A DNA stretch of 64,000 nucleotides from Datura wrightii (GCA_035772735.1 JASDFA010000002.1:4030001-4094000), one strand, 5' to 3'. Positions 1 to 13,299 are shown, counted from the stretch's first letter. The notes: generated by a model not told the origin, from the letters alone. Numbers and translations are program-made.

Positions 1-1510
1 TTTTTATTTTTTTTTGTTTACACGTTTTTTAAAAATATTAATTTAATTTAATTATTTTTATTTATTTTTAATTTTAATTTGATATAATTTTTTTTTATCA
101 AAATAATTTATCTCCATTGTTATATTTTAATTATTTTGAACTATTATTTTTATTAAGAAGGCCATTCTTTCCAATACATAGCCCATCTGCACTAATTGTG
201 TTTGCCCATATTTTGATTGAAAAACGTGTTTTCTTGTTATCAATACAAGGTCAAGTACAATATGGTGTCTGGTACCACATGTTCCATAAAGATATTTAGG
301 TATTATTTGATTTTATTAAGATTAAGATGTTTGAATTTGAATGCACAATTAAATAATTAAGATGTTGTCTTTAAATGTGAACACGGAATGATTATGTCTG
401 TTTGTTTTTTAATATCTGGATGTGTATAATTTATTTATTTGTAAATATAATAAATATAGAATTCAAAATTAAAAAAAAATAAATATTAAAAAGAATATAA
501 ATTTAATAAAATAAAATTATTATTTAATTAAAAATAAAATATTTATGTTCGCTAATGATTAGAGCTGCCAAAATGGGTTTGGCCCGTGAGGCCGGCCTAA
601 CCCAACCTTTTAATTAAGTAGGGTTGGGTTAAATTTTTACGGCCCGTTTAGAAGTGAGGCCTAAAAACCCAGCCTCATTTGACCCGTTAGCCTCAGAGGC
701 CAACCCGCGAAATTTAAAAAATAAGTAATTATTAAATATATAATATATTAACTGATTAAAAAAGTAAAATAATAATATAAGATAAAACAAAAAAAATTGA
801 AAAGATGTACATTGTACTGCAGTACACACATACTACAACTAGACTATTAGTTAATGGAGCTATTAATAGGAATTAGAATGATATTTTATATAATAAATCA
901 ATATATATATATATATAAAGGAGACTTAGAGGCATGCTGATGAGCTCCATTCATATTTTTTTTCTTTTTTTTTTTGAATATTTTTGTCATTTAAAATTAT
1001 TTTTTTAATTGTTGTTGTCATTTAATGTTATCACAATGTATAGAGAGTGTTAAATATAGCACATTTAATATAAAATCAAGAGATTTAAAAGAATAATTTC
1101 TTAAAATATTTTTTTTTAAATATAACACATCTAAAACTATCTGTCTATATAAAATCTATACCTATCTATCTGTATATAATATAAAGTTAGGCATTAAAGA
1201 AGTGATGTAGCACCTCTCTTTGGACAATTATTCTATTTTTTGTTATTTTTTTTGATAATTTTTCTCACATTTTTATTTACTATTGTTATACAAAAATAAA
1301 TATGTCAATTACTACTCACTCTATTTATTTTTATTTTATTGTAAAAAATTAAATGTCTCAAAATTTACTACTCTACTTATTTTTATTCTTTATTGTAATA
1401 TTAAAAGCCTAAATATTTACTACTGGAACCTTTCATTTCCTCTATAAAAAATAAAAATATGTTAAAATAATGTGTGTGTGTGTGTGCGCGTGTCATATTA
1501 CTATACATAT

Positions 1511-2195
1511 AAATGGGAAGCCCCTTAGTTGAAAAGTTGAATTACCTAAAATATCCATTAAATAATAAACGACCATTTTACTTTTTACTTAAACACTACT
1601 CCTATTAATAATTTTATTCAAAAAAGTAAATTTAACTTTCAATAAATATGTACATATATATATAGAGAGAGAGGGGTTATAGGCATGCTGATGGGGCATG
1701 CTTCTATGACCTTCATTCCTATTTATCTTAATTATTTATTTATTTTTTTGAGTATTTTCTCTATTTTAAAATTTATATCATATTATTATATAAGTGGGAA
1801 GCCAAGAAGTGAAAAGTTGAAAGACCAATTTGCCCATTAAATATTGAATGACCATTTCACCCTTCAATCTAAAACAATTTCTATAATTTTTATGTACTAA
1901 AAAGTAAATCTGCATAGCAATAAATATTATTATTACAATAAATATTATTAGACTATTAAATACTTTACAATAAATTAGTGGATGAGAAATTAAATTTATT
2001 ATAGTCTATTCAATTTTTGGAGTTACTTTTCCCTTTAATATATATATATATCATCTTATATCATACATATTTTTATTTTAAAAGTGGAAAAACTTAAGTT
2101 GAAACGTTGAATTACCAAAATGTCTATTAAATATTGAACGATCATTTTCTTCTTCATTTAAACACTACTACTATTAATAATTTTATTTTAAAAAT
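1511..2195. repeat. Three copies of a ~100-bp dispersed repeat
   Basis: Blocks at about 1511-1625, 1791-1890 and 2081-2195 share the order 'gtgggaagcc', 'gttgaaaagttgaa', 'ccattaaat', 'gaccatttcac/tt', then in two of them 'aaacactactcctattaata'. TA-rich tracts with 'ggcatgctgatg' or 'catgcttct' words lie between them. The spacing is irregular, so this looks like repeated insertion or degraded duplication of one small element rather than a clean satellite. The family is not identified. Confidence 0.55.
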
Positions 2196-4658
2196 AAAAT
2201 TAAAAAAAGTCGAAAGATTAAAAAAAACTTCTGACAGATAATACCTTCTGCTATATTTAATCATATTAATAGAGAGAATTGTTTCACCTTCCAACAATTA
2301 TTATAAACTGCAATATTTATGCGCAATTGTGGACCGTTCGCATTTCAGTTTTATTTGTTCCTTTTTTTGAGCTTTCAACCGGTAATAACAACTAATGTAC
2401 GTTTTTACACATTTTTATTGCTCTATATATAAAGGTGCACAACAAAAATATTTCATATCACTTTTCTCTCTATTTGTTTAACATATAAGAAATTCTCTTT
2501 TATCCCATAAAAGGTTACAACTATATTTTTGGTCAGGACAGTTCATTTTCTGTTGACTTCATGTTATCTTAGGGCTTGTATTTTTTGAATGACATATACT
2601 ATGATATTAAGTTTCACCGAAAAAGTTATTGGATAATTTCATGGAAGGTCCATTGCCACCACAAAGATTTGTTATTTTCCAAATGCTTCAATGTCATCAT
2701 ATATCTAAACACCTAATTTTGCCTCTTTCTTTAGCTCAATGGCAAACCAACCAAGAAGCAACAATATCAACAGAATTTGAGTTCCACAAATTGCTACTCA
2801 CATGATACTCTTTCTTTAATATTTTCTCCTCAACAAGATGATGAGGCTCTTTCTTTCTAAGAGGACTTCTTGGGTTCTTCAAGATGCTCCTCAGGAGTAT
2901 CTTTTGTAATATTTTATTGTCAAATTCTAATTGACTAAGCTTATACTTTAGAGAGAATTTTTCTTACATTATTGACAATTCTTTTTCTTTTTTGATCATT
3001 CTTTTGGTATCTAAGCTTCCTTGGTTAGTTCTTAATTATTTGATATATTATTCAAAGTTTTCTTTCAAATAGCTATATAAGAAGGTCCAGTTCTTATTTT
3101 TTTATATTTTTGAATGGATGAATATTTATTTGATAAAAATATATTATTCATATATAAAAAATTTTAGAACATAATTAGGAGGAATGGTTCTTTTTTAGAG
3201 CTCTTAGACTTAAAAGTACAAAATTATTCACATTTAATAATATGTTGTTGAAATGTCAAAAAAAGGAGATTGTCAACTGGAATATTTGATATTTTAGAAG
3301 AATTGTGTATTAGAAGAAAGTTGAGTATCAATTTAGTTATTTGTGTATAGCTACAAACTATAACAATGACTGTGAAATTATTTGGATACTTATTATTCAT
3401 CAATTTTTAGTTTGTATTTTTCTTTTAAATTTTTCAATTACTTATTATTTATATGTTTCGATATTATTTGTAATCATATTATAAAGTTGAGTAACATTGT
3501 TACCCTTCTATTAAAGGTCAAGAATTTGTTATATCAAATCAAATTTTGGACTTTCAAGAATTGAATAATATATATTAAAAATGTTATTTGTAAGAAAATA
3601 TTATGAGATACGACAGATCGCATAATTGTATATAAGAACATAAATATGAATCTCATTCATCATATTTATTATATTATTTTTAAAGTTTCTTTTATTAAGA
3701 CGATATTAATGATTTTTGTGTTCAAATTTCATGTTAGTCATCATACATATGTTTAAATATTATTTATATTATTTAAATTTATTGTACATATCGATATAGA
3801 ATACACGTGCAACATACGTTTCCAAAATATCATACGAAAAGTGAAAAACAACAAAATTAAAAATTAAATTACTAAAATAAAAATAATCTTAATATATTTA
3901 AAACGTTGCATATTTTTTACCCATTCAACATGCATTATTCTCTTGGCATTATTGTATACAAATGTTAAATTATTTAGAAATTAATTAAATTAGATTAAAT
4001 GAAAGTTATTGTATCTTTAATAAAAAATAATTAAATAACAAATTTACTTTCAATTAAAAGACTTTTGGATAAATGCAAATCAATATTATTTACATTGTAT
4101 TTTATTAAAGTAATTGAGAATGTAGCTATTATTTAGATTTAATAGGATTCTAATTAGTACTTAATTTAATTTTTTATCTATTTATCTTGCTTTTCTAAAT
4201 AATCTATGATAATATTTGTGAACGGTAAAAGCAAAGCTTACACATATGAATGCCGAAAATAATGTGCAGAAGATGAAAAATTATTACAATTAAATAGTGA
4301 TCTAACATTAAGATAGTGTGTAAAATCATTCAATATATATTTATCACACCACTTTGGTTAAATAAAAATATTAATTCAAGATTATTAATAACAAATAAAA
4401 ATTAAAATAACAATTTAATATTACTTGTAATATATATTATTTATTATCTTCCATGTCATTCTAAACTCAAAATCTCTAAATGTTAAAATTGAATTACTAA
4501 ATTATTCAAGTGAGTATTTTATCCTTCACCTAATATTAAGTCTCTTATTAAATAAAAAATTTTAACTATATTTTATAATATAATTAGAAGTACAAAAAAT
4601 ACTATTCTCAGCTTCTAAGAACACATAAATTAACATATATATATATATATATATATAT

Positions 4659-5222
4659 GGATGTGATGGTGTGACATACTTCTAAAACTACCATTTCTAT
4701 TTATCTTTTTTCTCAATTTTTTGATATTTTCCCTATTTATAACAACCTAAAATTATTTAATTATTTCTTGATTATATTTTCTTACTTATGCATCTCTTTT
4801 TCAATTTAGAAGCCCAAGAGTCATTCTCATTAAATTAATAATTATTTAATATATATTCAATTTTATTTTTATAAATATTTGATTACCTTATTTAATTATT
4901 TTTTCTAATATTTAACTTAAGTGTAATATATATATATATATAAAGGAAGAATATGGATGTGATGATGTGGCATGCTTCTAAAGCTACCATTTCTATTTAT
5001 CTTTTTTCTCAAATTTTTTAATTTTTTTCTATTTATAACAACCTAAAGTTATTTAATTATTTTTTAATTATACTTTCTTACCTATCCGTCTCTTTTTCGG
5101 TTTAGAAAGCCCAAAAGTCATTCTCATTAAATTAATAATTATTTAATATATATTCAATTTATTTTATAAATATTTGATTACTTTAGTGAATTATTTTTTC
5201 TAATATTTAACTCAAGTGAAAT
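4659..5222. repeat. Direct duplication of ~268 bp flanked by TA runs
   Basis: Copy A spans about 4659-4926 and copy B about 4955-5222. Both begin with 'ggatgtgatg', run through 'accatttctatttatc', 'ttataacaacctaaa' and 'gtcattctcattaaatt', and end at 'aact(t/c)aagtg' followed by a TA microsatellite. A related but truncated start ('gctgatgtagcat') follows at about 5261. The constant TA run before each copy suggests a small transposon or Helitron-like derivative that inserts at TA microsatellites. That is inference, and I could not define terminal structures. Confidence 0.6.
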
Positions 5223-6359
5223 ATATATATATATATATATCATAATTTTGGTTTATAGCCAGCTGATGTAGCATAGTTCTTCGGCCTCCAATCTCTCTTT
5301 TTGACCTCGTTTGCTCCTTTTTCTTTCCCTTCATCAACATAATAGATTCACCAAAATATTAAAGAAAATGAGCATAACTTATTTACTCCTTATTATTGTT
5401 ATAATATTAATTATCTCTTCCCTTATCACGGGTCACTTCTTCTTCGTAACTTCCCGTTGGATATCTCATTACTTTAGGATTTTTTTCTTAATAATAGACT
5501 ATTTTAATTACCCCATAAATGCTTGAAAATTTTTCTTAACTCATATAAGTGCATACTTCAACACACGAATCACAGAATCAAATCTTGCATAATTTAATCT
5601 CTTAAAAATTAGATATTTACACTTTCAGTACCTATCAGTTTACCTATTGAATTTGAGATGTCTATGAATGATACTTGCTTAGCAATTTATGTTCAATAGG
5701 TTCATGTGAATTTCTAAACTTTCAACTATGCTGACTAAAATTTAACGACGAATAAGATCGCTTTAGTATCATCCGAAATGGTAGTGTTTTGACTATGGCT
5801 ACTCTGACTGATGGCGGTGTCACTGCTATGTGTCGCTAACACCAAAAAAGAAATAGAAGAGGAAGAACACTTTAAAAAAAAAAGTTTACATTATCTTTGA
5901 TAAATAATTTCATAAGGCACAATGGATGTAATTATAATGAGGAAAATTAGAAATTTTTATGACCGGATAAACATGAGAGAAAGGGTGTATTTCCAGAAAA
6001 AAATTATATGAAAAAAATTAAATAATTTTCTCGATTGTCGTTGCGGAATTAGAAATTCATTAGTTTTTTTTAATTTCTTTTCATTTTTCGTTTCATTCTT
6101 ATTTCTTTTTTTAATTATAAAAAAACTAAAAACTTCTTTTTGTCCATGATTTTTGCATTTTATTAATAGGATAGAGTGATATATATCCATATATATATAA
6201 TTGTTATTCATGATTTACGTTTAACAAATCTCGATTGAATCGCTAATTTTTGTCTTCAATTTTTCCTTAATACACCACAATATACTAACATTTTTCATAA
6301 ATTTTTTTAGTCAAAGAATTTTATATAAGATATTAAAAAAATTATAAAGAGGTATAAAA

Positions 6360-6645
6360 TTATGGACGATGTTTGATTAATTTGAAATGGTGGTGGTTGA
6401 AGAATGCGTGGTGGTTGACAAGATGTTGGTAACGGCGATGGCGGTGTCAGTTGTGATGGTGGAGGTGGTTGTTAGTATGGATTGATCATAGTGATGACAG
6501 TGAGTGATAGTAGTGGTGGCAACGACGGTAGTGGTGATAATGGATATAATTATAATAATAGGTGTGGTACATTCTAGCAGTAGTGGTTGACAACGACAGT
6601 GGTTGTGATGGCAGAGGTGGTTAGTGGTAGTAACTGGTGATTATA
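6360..6645. repeat. Cryptic GGT/GTG-rich simple-sequence tract
   Basis: The + strand is full of ggt, gtg and gat triplets (for example 'ggtggtggttg', 'gatggtggaggtggttg', 'agtagtggtggcaacg'), in sharp contrast to the AT-rich flanks. No periodic unit and no long frame were found. I read it as a degenerate trinucleotide tract. Confidence 0.5.
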
Positions 6646-8286
6646 GATAGAGTGTTGGTGAAAATTATCCACACAAAAGTATATCTTAACGATAAAAAGA
6701 TTTTATTTTAGATCTTAATGATTAAGACTTATTCAGATTAGTTGAGTCTTAAATTTTAATGAAAACAAATGTACTTAATGACTTAAGGTTTGAATCATTT
6801 AGATTCAGACCTCCATTAAGTGCAAGCAAATGAGATCTTGCAATACAAGAGATTTGTGGCAAGTTCATTCATTATACCAATAAGAATTGTCGTGAGATGG
6901 ATAAGATCTTTTCATCTTTAGTCAGAGATTTCGAGTTTGAGCTATTAGGAAGGATTTTTCTTTTGAATGGGTTTTACGCAACGTGAATATGAATTAATCG
7001 AGACGCTATACGAATATCGAACGCTGAATGAGAAAAAAAGGTTCATTCATTGGAATATTATAAGAATATTTTTATTGATTTGGAAAAAAAAAATTATACT
7101 AAGTCGTGGTGACCCACCATAAGTTGCCAATGGCATAGCAATATAGATGAAAGAGTAATTAATTGAACATTTTTTTGTAGAAAAATTATATTATATATAT
7201 ATATATATATAAATATACTATGTATATTAAATTTTAAAATTCGATGTGAGGTTCCTCTCTTTGCCACTGCAAGTTGCTATATAAAGTGATAGCATCCAAG
7301 AAAGCTAACTCCATTGAGAACCAAGAAATATTCAGACGTCGTAATGCGCTTCAATTAGAAATGAAAACATATTTTATGATGGAAGAAGAACTCCAACCCA
7401 AAGTAGATATTTTTAAAAAAGTCTTACATCTATTTGGAGGTCCAAATTGAATACCAAAAGAAGTTAGATCAAGGTCCAAAATCTATTCAAAGAAGGAGCA
7501 AGTCTAGCAGCCCAAATTCGTGTTTCGAAAAAATAATACTTCTACTCTTAACTTTCAATTAAATTGTCCTTATTTGCCTTTATGTTATTGACTACTCTAT
7601 TCTTCTTTGTTTTCCTTTTTTATTTTCCTTTCGATGTTGGGCGGATGATAGATGGTCATCTTTATTTTTTCTATATATTGAATGGAAGCTTGTTATTTTT
7701 TTTTTTAAGAGTGTATCGCTATTTTGGTGGACATCCTCATGGAATTAGTAATTTGTCCTTGTTCTTTCCCATCTATCGGCTCCATGTCTAATATAATGTG
7801 CATAAATGTAGGTCATCTTGATTCATTTCACATCCAGCAATGCACATATGTTAGGGATGGTAACAGGGCGGAGTCGGTTGAGTTTTTTTCTGATAAAATT
7901 TTATTTTGTACTATTTGCTTCATTTAAATATGCTTTTACTTTACCTATCAAAATTTAATATTTTACATTAATAATTACCGCTATATACCCACAAAAATCT
8001 GATTGAATTCCAAAGAAGCTATATTAAATTTTAATTGCAAAGAAGCATGCTACGGTTTTTTTCCCCTACTTCTACTTGAATTATTTTTAATTGCCTCAAT
8101 CTTCAGTAGCCATGGTTAATTTATGGTTTACTCAAATTAATCCTACCAAGATTTAAAGAAAAAAAATACAAAAATATAATATAATTAGATAACCATTTTT
8201 TTTCCGCAAAAATTCTAATTTTTAACTATGTTTACTGTTGGAATTAACTGAAAAGTTACATAAAATAACTAAAGAAGTCTAATAGT

Positions 8287-8601
8287 CTGTTTGCCTAAAC
8301 TTTTGGAAGGTCAAAAGTGTTTATTTTTTTTAAAAAATATTTATTTAAAAAAAAAAGTTTAGCCAAACTTTTGAAAGAAAATAAGTGTTTTTAGTGAGTA
8401 GCAGAAGTTAAAAAAAAGTAGTTTATCTCCAAAAGCACTTTTGAGATAAATACACTTAGAAACATTTTTAAAAAACTTGGTCAAATATTAATTGCTGCTC
8501 AAAAATATTTTTTAAAATATATTAGCAAAACACAAACTATTTAATACTTTTTAAAAAAGTACTTATCAAAATAAATTGATTTTAGAAATCTAAACCAAAT
8601 T
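8287..8601. mobile_element. MITE, family also present at ~20944-21253
   Basis: This ~315 bp block starts with 'tgtttgcctaaacttttgg' and ends with an inverted relative ('aaatctaaaccaaat'). In the middle it carries words such as 'aaaagcactttt' and 'agaaaataagtgttt'. The same order of words occurs in the TGA gene intron at 20944-21253, so this is a repeat family. Its terminal inverted repeats are imperfect. It has no coding potential. Confidence 0.6.
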
Positions 8602-8809
8602 TAAAAGCTATAAATTTAGATCTGTCCTACACCATTTAATACTTTACAAATAAAAGTTTTGACATGCCCGTCATTTAACCATTCCCCTGCCCCAGTTGTC
8701 AAATGTATAGCGGTTGGGGCTTTGATTTAGCGATAAGATGCAATAGCAAGACTTTAAATCACAAGAAGTAAAGAACGAAAATTGATAATTCTATATACAT
8801 CATTAAATC

Positions 8810-8960
8810 CTCTGCAGACGTAGCCACTCTTGTCGAAAATAATGGCCGTCGGCCGGTCGTTGCTGGAACTTCCGGCGGAAACAAAGGGGCTAAATGTTCG
8901 GTAAATGTAACAAGTCCAATGTTTGAGTCCTTAGGAGTTTATGATGCCACTTTATGTATA
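8810..8960. other. GC-richer island with a short open frame; possible relict exon
   Basis: The stretch around 8840-8905 (CCGTCGGCCGGTCG, TTCCGGCGGAAAC) is far richer in G+C than anything within several kb. It contains ATG at 8842, a 20-codon frame ending in TAA at 8904, and a GT dinucleotide at 8901 in a donor-like setting. An overlapping frame stays open for over 40 codons. Neither translation is recognised. It may be a leftover gene fragment or captured exon. No function is claimed. Confidence 0.3.
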
Positions 8961-9230
8961 TAGATCTAGCAATTTCAGCTCCTCAAAATTCAATATATCT
9001 CCTCACCAAAGGTAATTCTCTATATTTAGTAATTTCAGCTCCCGGAAGATTTAGGAGCGTCAAATGAGCGGATTTGATTGAATTTGAGCCGATTGAAATA
9101 AGTTGAATTAATAATTAGAGGGGTCGATGATTTGCCTAAAAGTTAATTGAGTTGAAATGAGTTAAAAAATGAACTGAAACCTAATTATCCTTACTAAGTT
9201 TTTATTTTTCTAATTTGTTCTTTTATGACA

Positions 9231-10406
9231 TGTTTGGAAAGCCATCAGATAATTGGATTTGAGTGTAATTGGACATAATTACACAGTTTGTCCTGTTTGT
9301 TTAGCCAGGTAATTACATGGTCAGCAGGGAATTAGGTGTAATTGGGAGGGTGTAGTTACACTCTCCAATTCCTAGGGGGAGGTGAGAATTTCGGGTTACA
9401 TGATTTAATTACAAGGTTACTTTTTAGCTTCTTCTTTTTTTGTTTTTTATTTTAATTTATTTTCTTTATTCTTTATTTTAATTTCTTTTTTTGTTTTTAT
9501 TATTTAATTTTTTTTTATTTTTAAAATTTTTTTTATTTTATATTATTTATCCTTTATTTCCTTTCTTTTCATTTTTCAACCTTTACTTCTTGTGGTTCTA
9601 TGTAATAGCTCGTATTATTATCATTATTTTAATTATTTTTTTATTTAAACAAATATATATTATTATTCTAGTTTTTTAATTAACGTGAAATTTCATTGTT
9701 GAATGATGTTATAGACTTGTTTCCTTTTCTTTTGAATTATATCTACTTAAGTTATATTAGAACTTATTTTAAGTTATATTGAAATTTGACATAAGAGTAT
9801 TATATTTACTTTTTTTCTAATTTTGATTTTATATTATATTTTTTGTTCTAATTTGTTTGTTTTAGTAGTATTGACTTGTTAATTCAATACTACTAAAATA
9901 TTTGATAGATTATTTTTTAATTAGAATTGATAGATTATTTTTTGTCAAATATTTGAATAATTTTATGGTATTATGTTTATAATATTGATATTATTTTTCA
10001 AACATGCATTTCATGATATTCTTAAAAAATATGAATTTTAATTTTTATAATTAATTAAGTTAAAATATTATTAATTTAAATATATGTATCAATTATTTTT
10101 TATCATATTAGTTAAAAATATATATTTATTAATTAATATATTTCTTAGAGATAATATATATTTCAAATACCTAATTTAATATCATTTATAAAGACACAAA
10201 TTTGTCAAATATTATTTTTTGACAATTAACTTTTATTTTATAAATTTAATCTAACTGCGTAATTACACTCGTGTAACCAAATGGCATGCTTGTAACTATA
10301 CTATAATTACATTGTGGCAAACAAACAAGTCATCATAATTACTATACTGTATAATTACTACCTTAGAAATTACATCAATTCCAGTTACACAATGGCTTTT
10401 CAATCA
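9231..10406. mobile_element. MITE-like element, ~1.18 kb, short inverted ends
   Basis: The left end TGTTTGGAAAGCCAT is mirrored at the right end by the reverse complement of ATGGCTTTTCAATCA (12-13 of 15 bases agree). Subterminal sequence on both sides is rich in 'aattacac' and 'gtgtaatt' words in inverted orientation. The interior is AT-rich with no coding signal; the open frame at 9491-9679 is a T-rich low-complexity artefact. I did not find a convincing target duplication. Confidence 0.55.
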
Positions 10407-10430
10407 GACGCTTAGATTTTTTTTAAGAGA

Positions 10431-11143
10431 AAAAGAGTTTAGAATACTCCTCTATAATAATCTATTAGCTAATTTTTCTCCTAGTTATACTATAGGGTCA
10501 AATATGTCGCGTTGTTAATAAAGTAAATAAAAATGCCACTCAATTGGATGAAATTCACTAAATTGACTTATAATATCTGATTTCAAATAAACTACCAATT
10601 TTTTCCTTTAAATCTGAACCCGACCCACTAAATTAAATAAACACATAGTTCACCCAAATTTGGAAGAACAACCGTAATTCTTCTACATTTTTTTTATGCC
10701 TGCAATTTTTTTTTTAACTGTACACGAATTCTTTCTAATTCTTCTATATTTATTGTTCGATTACAAGAAAAAAAATTATATAGTGATAGTTCGCCCAAAA
10801 TTGGGTGAACTGTGGAATTAAAATTCACACTTCGCCCAATTTTGGGCGAACTACCACTATAATTTTTAAAGAAAAATTAGACAGAATTGATAAGCGGAGA
10901 AATAAACGTCATTGACAGTTCGCCCACGTTAGGGCAAATTTACTGTTTTGATTTATTATTTTTTTCATATACAGTTTTGATATATTTACTCCTTTTCTTT
11001 GTTGTTTAGGTTGTGAACTCTAATTGAGTGACAATTTTTGTTTATTTTTATTAATAGGTAGGGTATATTTGACCTTACAGTATAACTAGGGGCAAAATTA
11101 GCTAATAGATGATAGTAGAGGAGTATTTTTGACCCTTTTTCCT
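10431..11143. mobile_element. Foldback-type MITE with ~75-85 bp inverted ends
   Basis: The left arm (about 10431-10505) and right arm (about 11060-11143) are reverse complements over most of their length. Shared words are 'atactcctct', 'tctattagctaattt' and 'cctagttatact'. Inside lies a second palindrome at 10789-10852, built from 'agttcgcccaaaattggg' and its inverse. A diverged copy of the right arm occurs at about 28282-28365. There is no coding capacity. Superfamily is uncertain; long arms fit a Mutator-type or foldback MITE. Confidence 0.7.
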
Positions 11144-11348
11144 TTTTTTAAGCATCTAATAGAACTTTTTTGGCCATAACATATCAAACAAAAACTATCT
11201 TTTCTGATAGAATTTTTCGTGAGTCAATTTAGACTACATATAAGCTCAATTCTTTATTGGGTTGAATTGATTGGCTCGCCCAAACTTAAACGGATTGGTG
11301 GGTCATATTCTTATGGTTTATTTTGCCACAATAATCAGATTTATTATG

Positions 11349-11678
11349 TGTTTGGTCAACTTTTCAAAATTTGCTTTAGTCCAACAAGTATTTTTAGTCA
11401 TATTAATATTTTTCAAAAAAACTATTTTTGGAGAGTACCAGTTTATATTATTTGACTAATCAATTTGAAAAATACTTGTGCCAATATTAAAACAACAATT
11501 TGTGTTTGATCAAAACTTCGAAAATGTCTTTGGAAAAAAAATTACTTGTTTTCAGCTTTCGAAAACCAATTTTTTCTGTTACTCAATTTATTTATTTAGT
11601 TTGAAAAACTCGACCAAACAACTCAGCTTTCCAAATTAAGCATTTTCTGCTTCCTAAAAACTAAGACCATCAAACAAG
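11349..11678. mobile_element. Probable MITE
   Basis: It begins TGTTTGGTCAAC and ends with the inverse of TGTTTGATGGTC. The subterminal sequence contains 'tgcttt' and 'gcattttctgc' words in opposite orientation. The open frames at 11219-11459 run into it and have no recognisable domain. Boundaries are approximate. Confidence 0.4.
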
Positions 11679-13130
11679 GCATGAAACCTTTTTTTTTTTT
11701 TTTGACACAAATACATTATTTTAAAAAAATGTGAAGTTTCACATTGATCTATATACATTAAGTGGATCATTCTTGAACAATTTAGACTTTTATATAAGAT
11801 TGTTGATGCAATTGGATATATTCATTAGATTAAATGTATTAAAGTGGATGTAATTTTCTGCTATTACATACTACTTTTAGTTATCAAGTAACTATCTAAA
11901 TAACCATCAACAGGCATACTAAGATGAATGTTATTTTTTCATCTTTAACTAAAAATTTCGAGTTCAAATTTTGTCTATGAAAATCACATAACAGGGAGCG
12001 CTTCCCTTTCTTAATGAGCTCTATCAATGAAAATTTGAATTAATCCGGTAAATAAATTTTAAATTACAAAACGATTATATAAAAAGAAAATATCAAGATG
12101 CCTAAGCCCAAATATGAAGTTCACATGGGAAAGATCTTAGTTTTTCAACAATTAGTAGTAGATGTATTTTTGCACATTATATTTCTTTAGTCTTTATTTT
12201 TTACCTAAGTTTCATGATTTCCTATTTGTCATTGATATTTTTTGATGATTCTAGCAACTTCTTTTTTATATTTTATTTTCTAAATATGATGTGCTAGGCA
12301 TGGAGCAATGGAAGAATTTGCAATGTAAGGTATAGAGTACAATGCAATGAGCCAAGAGTACTATACTCTATTCATTCTTTGTGTTAGGACCAAGAAATGG
12401 AAAAGTAGAAGCACCTCCTCTTTATGTTCATTTTCATTTTGAAGAATATTGTGCCCTAAGAACTTCTACCAAATCCGCTAAGGGTGAAGTTATTGACTTT
12501 GAGATAGATTTATTTTCGCGGAATCAATCTATGGATAAAACAAAAATGCAGAAAAAAAAATGAAGGAAGGATTTCAAATTTATTTCAGGAGTGTGAGATA
12601 GGCAAATGAGGAGTACGTAACCGAACAATCGTTAAGATTTTCCAACAGTGACAATTGACTTATATGTAGTTGAATAGTAGTGATGCATAAATTATTAAAA
12701 ATATTATTTGGTTCTTCTGTAAAAAGGGAAAAGTTATATGTGTTATGTAATACTATTAGAAAAATACAAATTTCAAAGGATAATTATGCTTGTTGCAAAC
12801 ATTTCGAAATTCTATCAATTTGTCACGACTTACATGTTCTTTATGAAAGTATATTTTTCTCCACTTCTTTAGTTATAGCTTTGAAACCATGACGATCTAG
12901 TATGGTTTAAATAATTTGGCAGAACATCTACATTGAATATAGCATGAAATCACAATCATAACGGACACTTCACATTTTTTTTCTACTTTTTTTGTGTCAG
13001 TACCATCAAAATTATAACGATCGGGTATGATTTAATGAGTTATCCAGTATGACAACTACATGGAATATCAAAATTGGGTTTACTGAACTTCAGCAAATGG
13101 ACCTAGCAAAGCTGATAAACAGAAGCTAAA
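11679..13130. other. Intergenic sequence upstream of the UVI4-like gene, no gene seen
   Basis: No coding signal was found. The short frames near 12381 and 12680 have no recognisable motifs. The last part (about 12900-13130) contains two copies of a 'aattataacga/accatgacgatc...gtatggttta' type word (about 12885-12912 and 13008-13034), a minor local duplication. Confidence 0.5.
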
Positions 13131-13150
13131 AGGCCCATTTAACGATTTAA

Positions 13151-13261
13151 AACGGCTCCCTAACCAAATTCGAAATTTGAATCTGATAACACGTCACGTG
13201 CTTACCATTTTCCAATTCAAATGATTAATCTCATCTCACGTGCTCACCATTTAAACTTTTC

Positions 13262-13294
<33 letters not shown>
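13151..13294 (+). promoter_or_regulatory. Putative promoter elements of the UVI4-like gene: MSA-like core, duplicated G-box, poly-T
   Basis: Positions 13151-13157 read AACGGCT, matching the AACGG core of mitosis-specific activator (MSA) elements bound by three-repeat MYBs. Two CACGTG G-boxes lie at 13195-13200 and 13237-13242, each followed by 'tgct(t/c)accattt', so a ~42 bp block has been duplicated. A run of about 30 T follows at 13265-13294. The sites are seen directly. A regulatory role is inferred from position (about 90-320 bp before the likely leader exon) and from the mitotic role of the gene family. Confidence 0.4.

Positions 13295-13299
<5 letters not shown>

Larger units (their letters stand above)
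1..8800. other. AT-rich intergenic region, no gene seen
   Basis: No reading frame here has domain-like composition. The short open frames (for example near 117, 629, 3382, 5311, 5957 and 7564) are low in complexity, rich in F/I/L/Y/K, and have no partner exons. The region holds TA microsatellites (about 899-917, 4636-4658, 5220-5240, 7190-7212), a GT run near 1471-1486, the repeat families listed separately, and a fragment at about 555-720 rich in GGCCC and CCCAACC words that resembles the end of a common plant hAT-type repeat. I infer degraded transposon-rich intergenic DNA. Confidence 0.6.

Noticed and set aside
9491..9679. Phe/Leu-rich 'membrane protein' frame
   Set aside because: T-rich low-complexity DNA inside a MITE; no other support.
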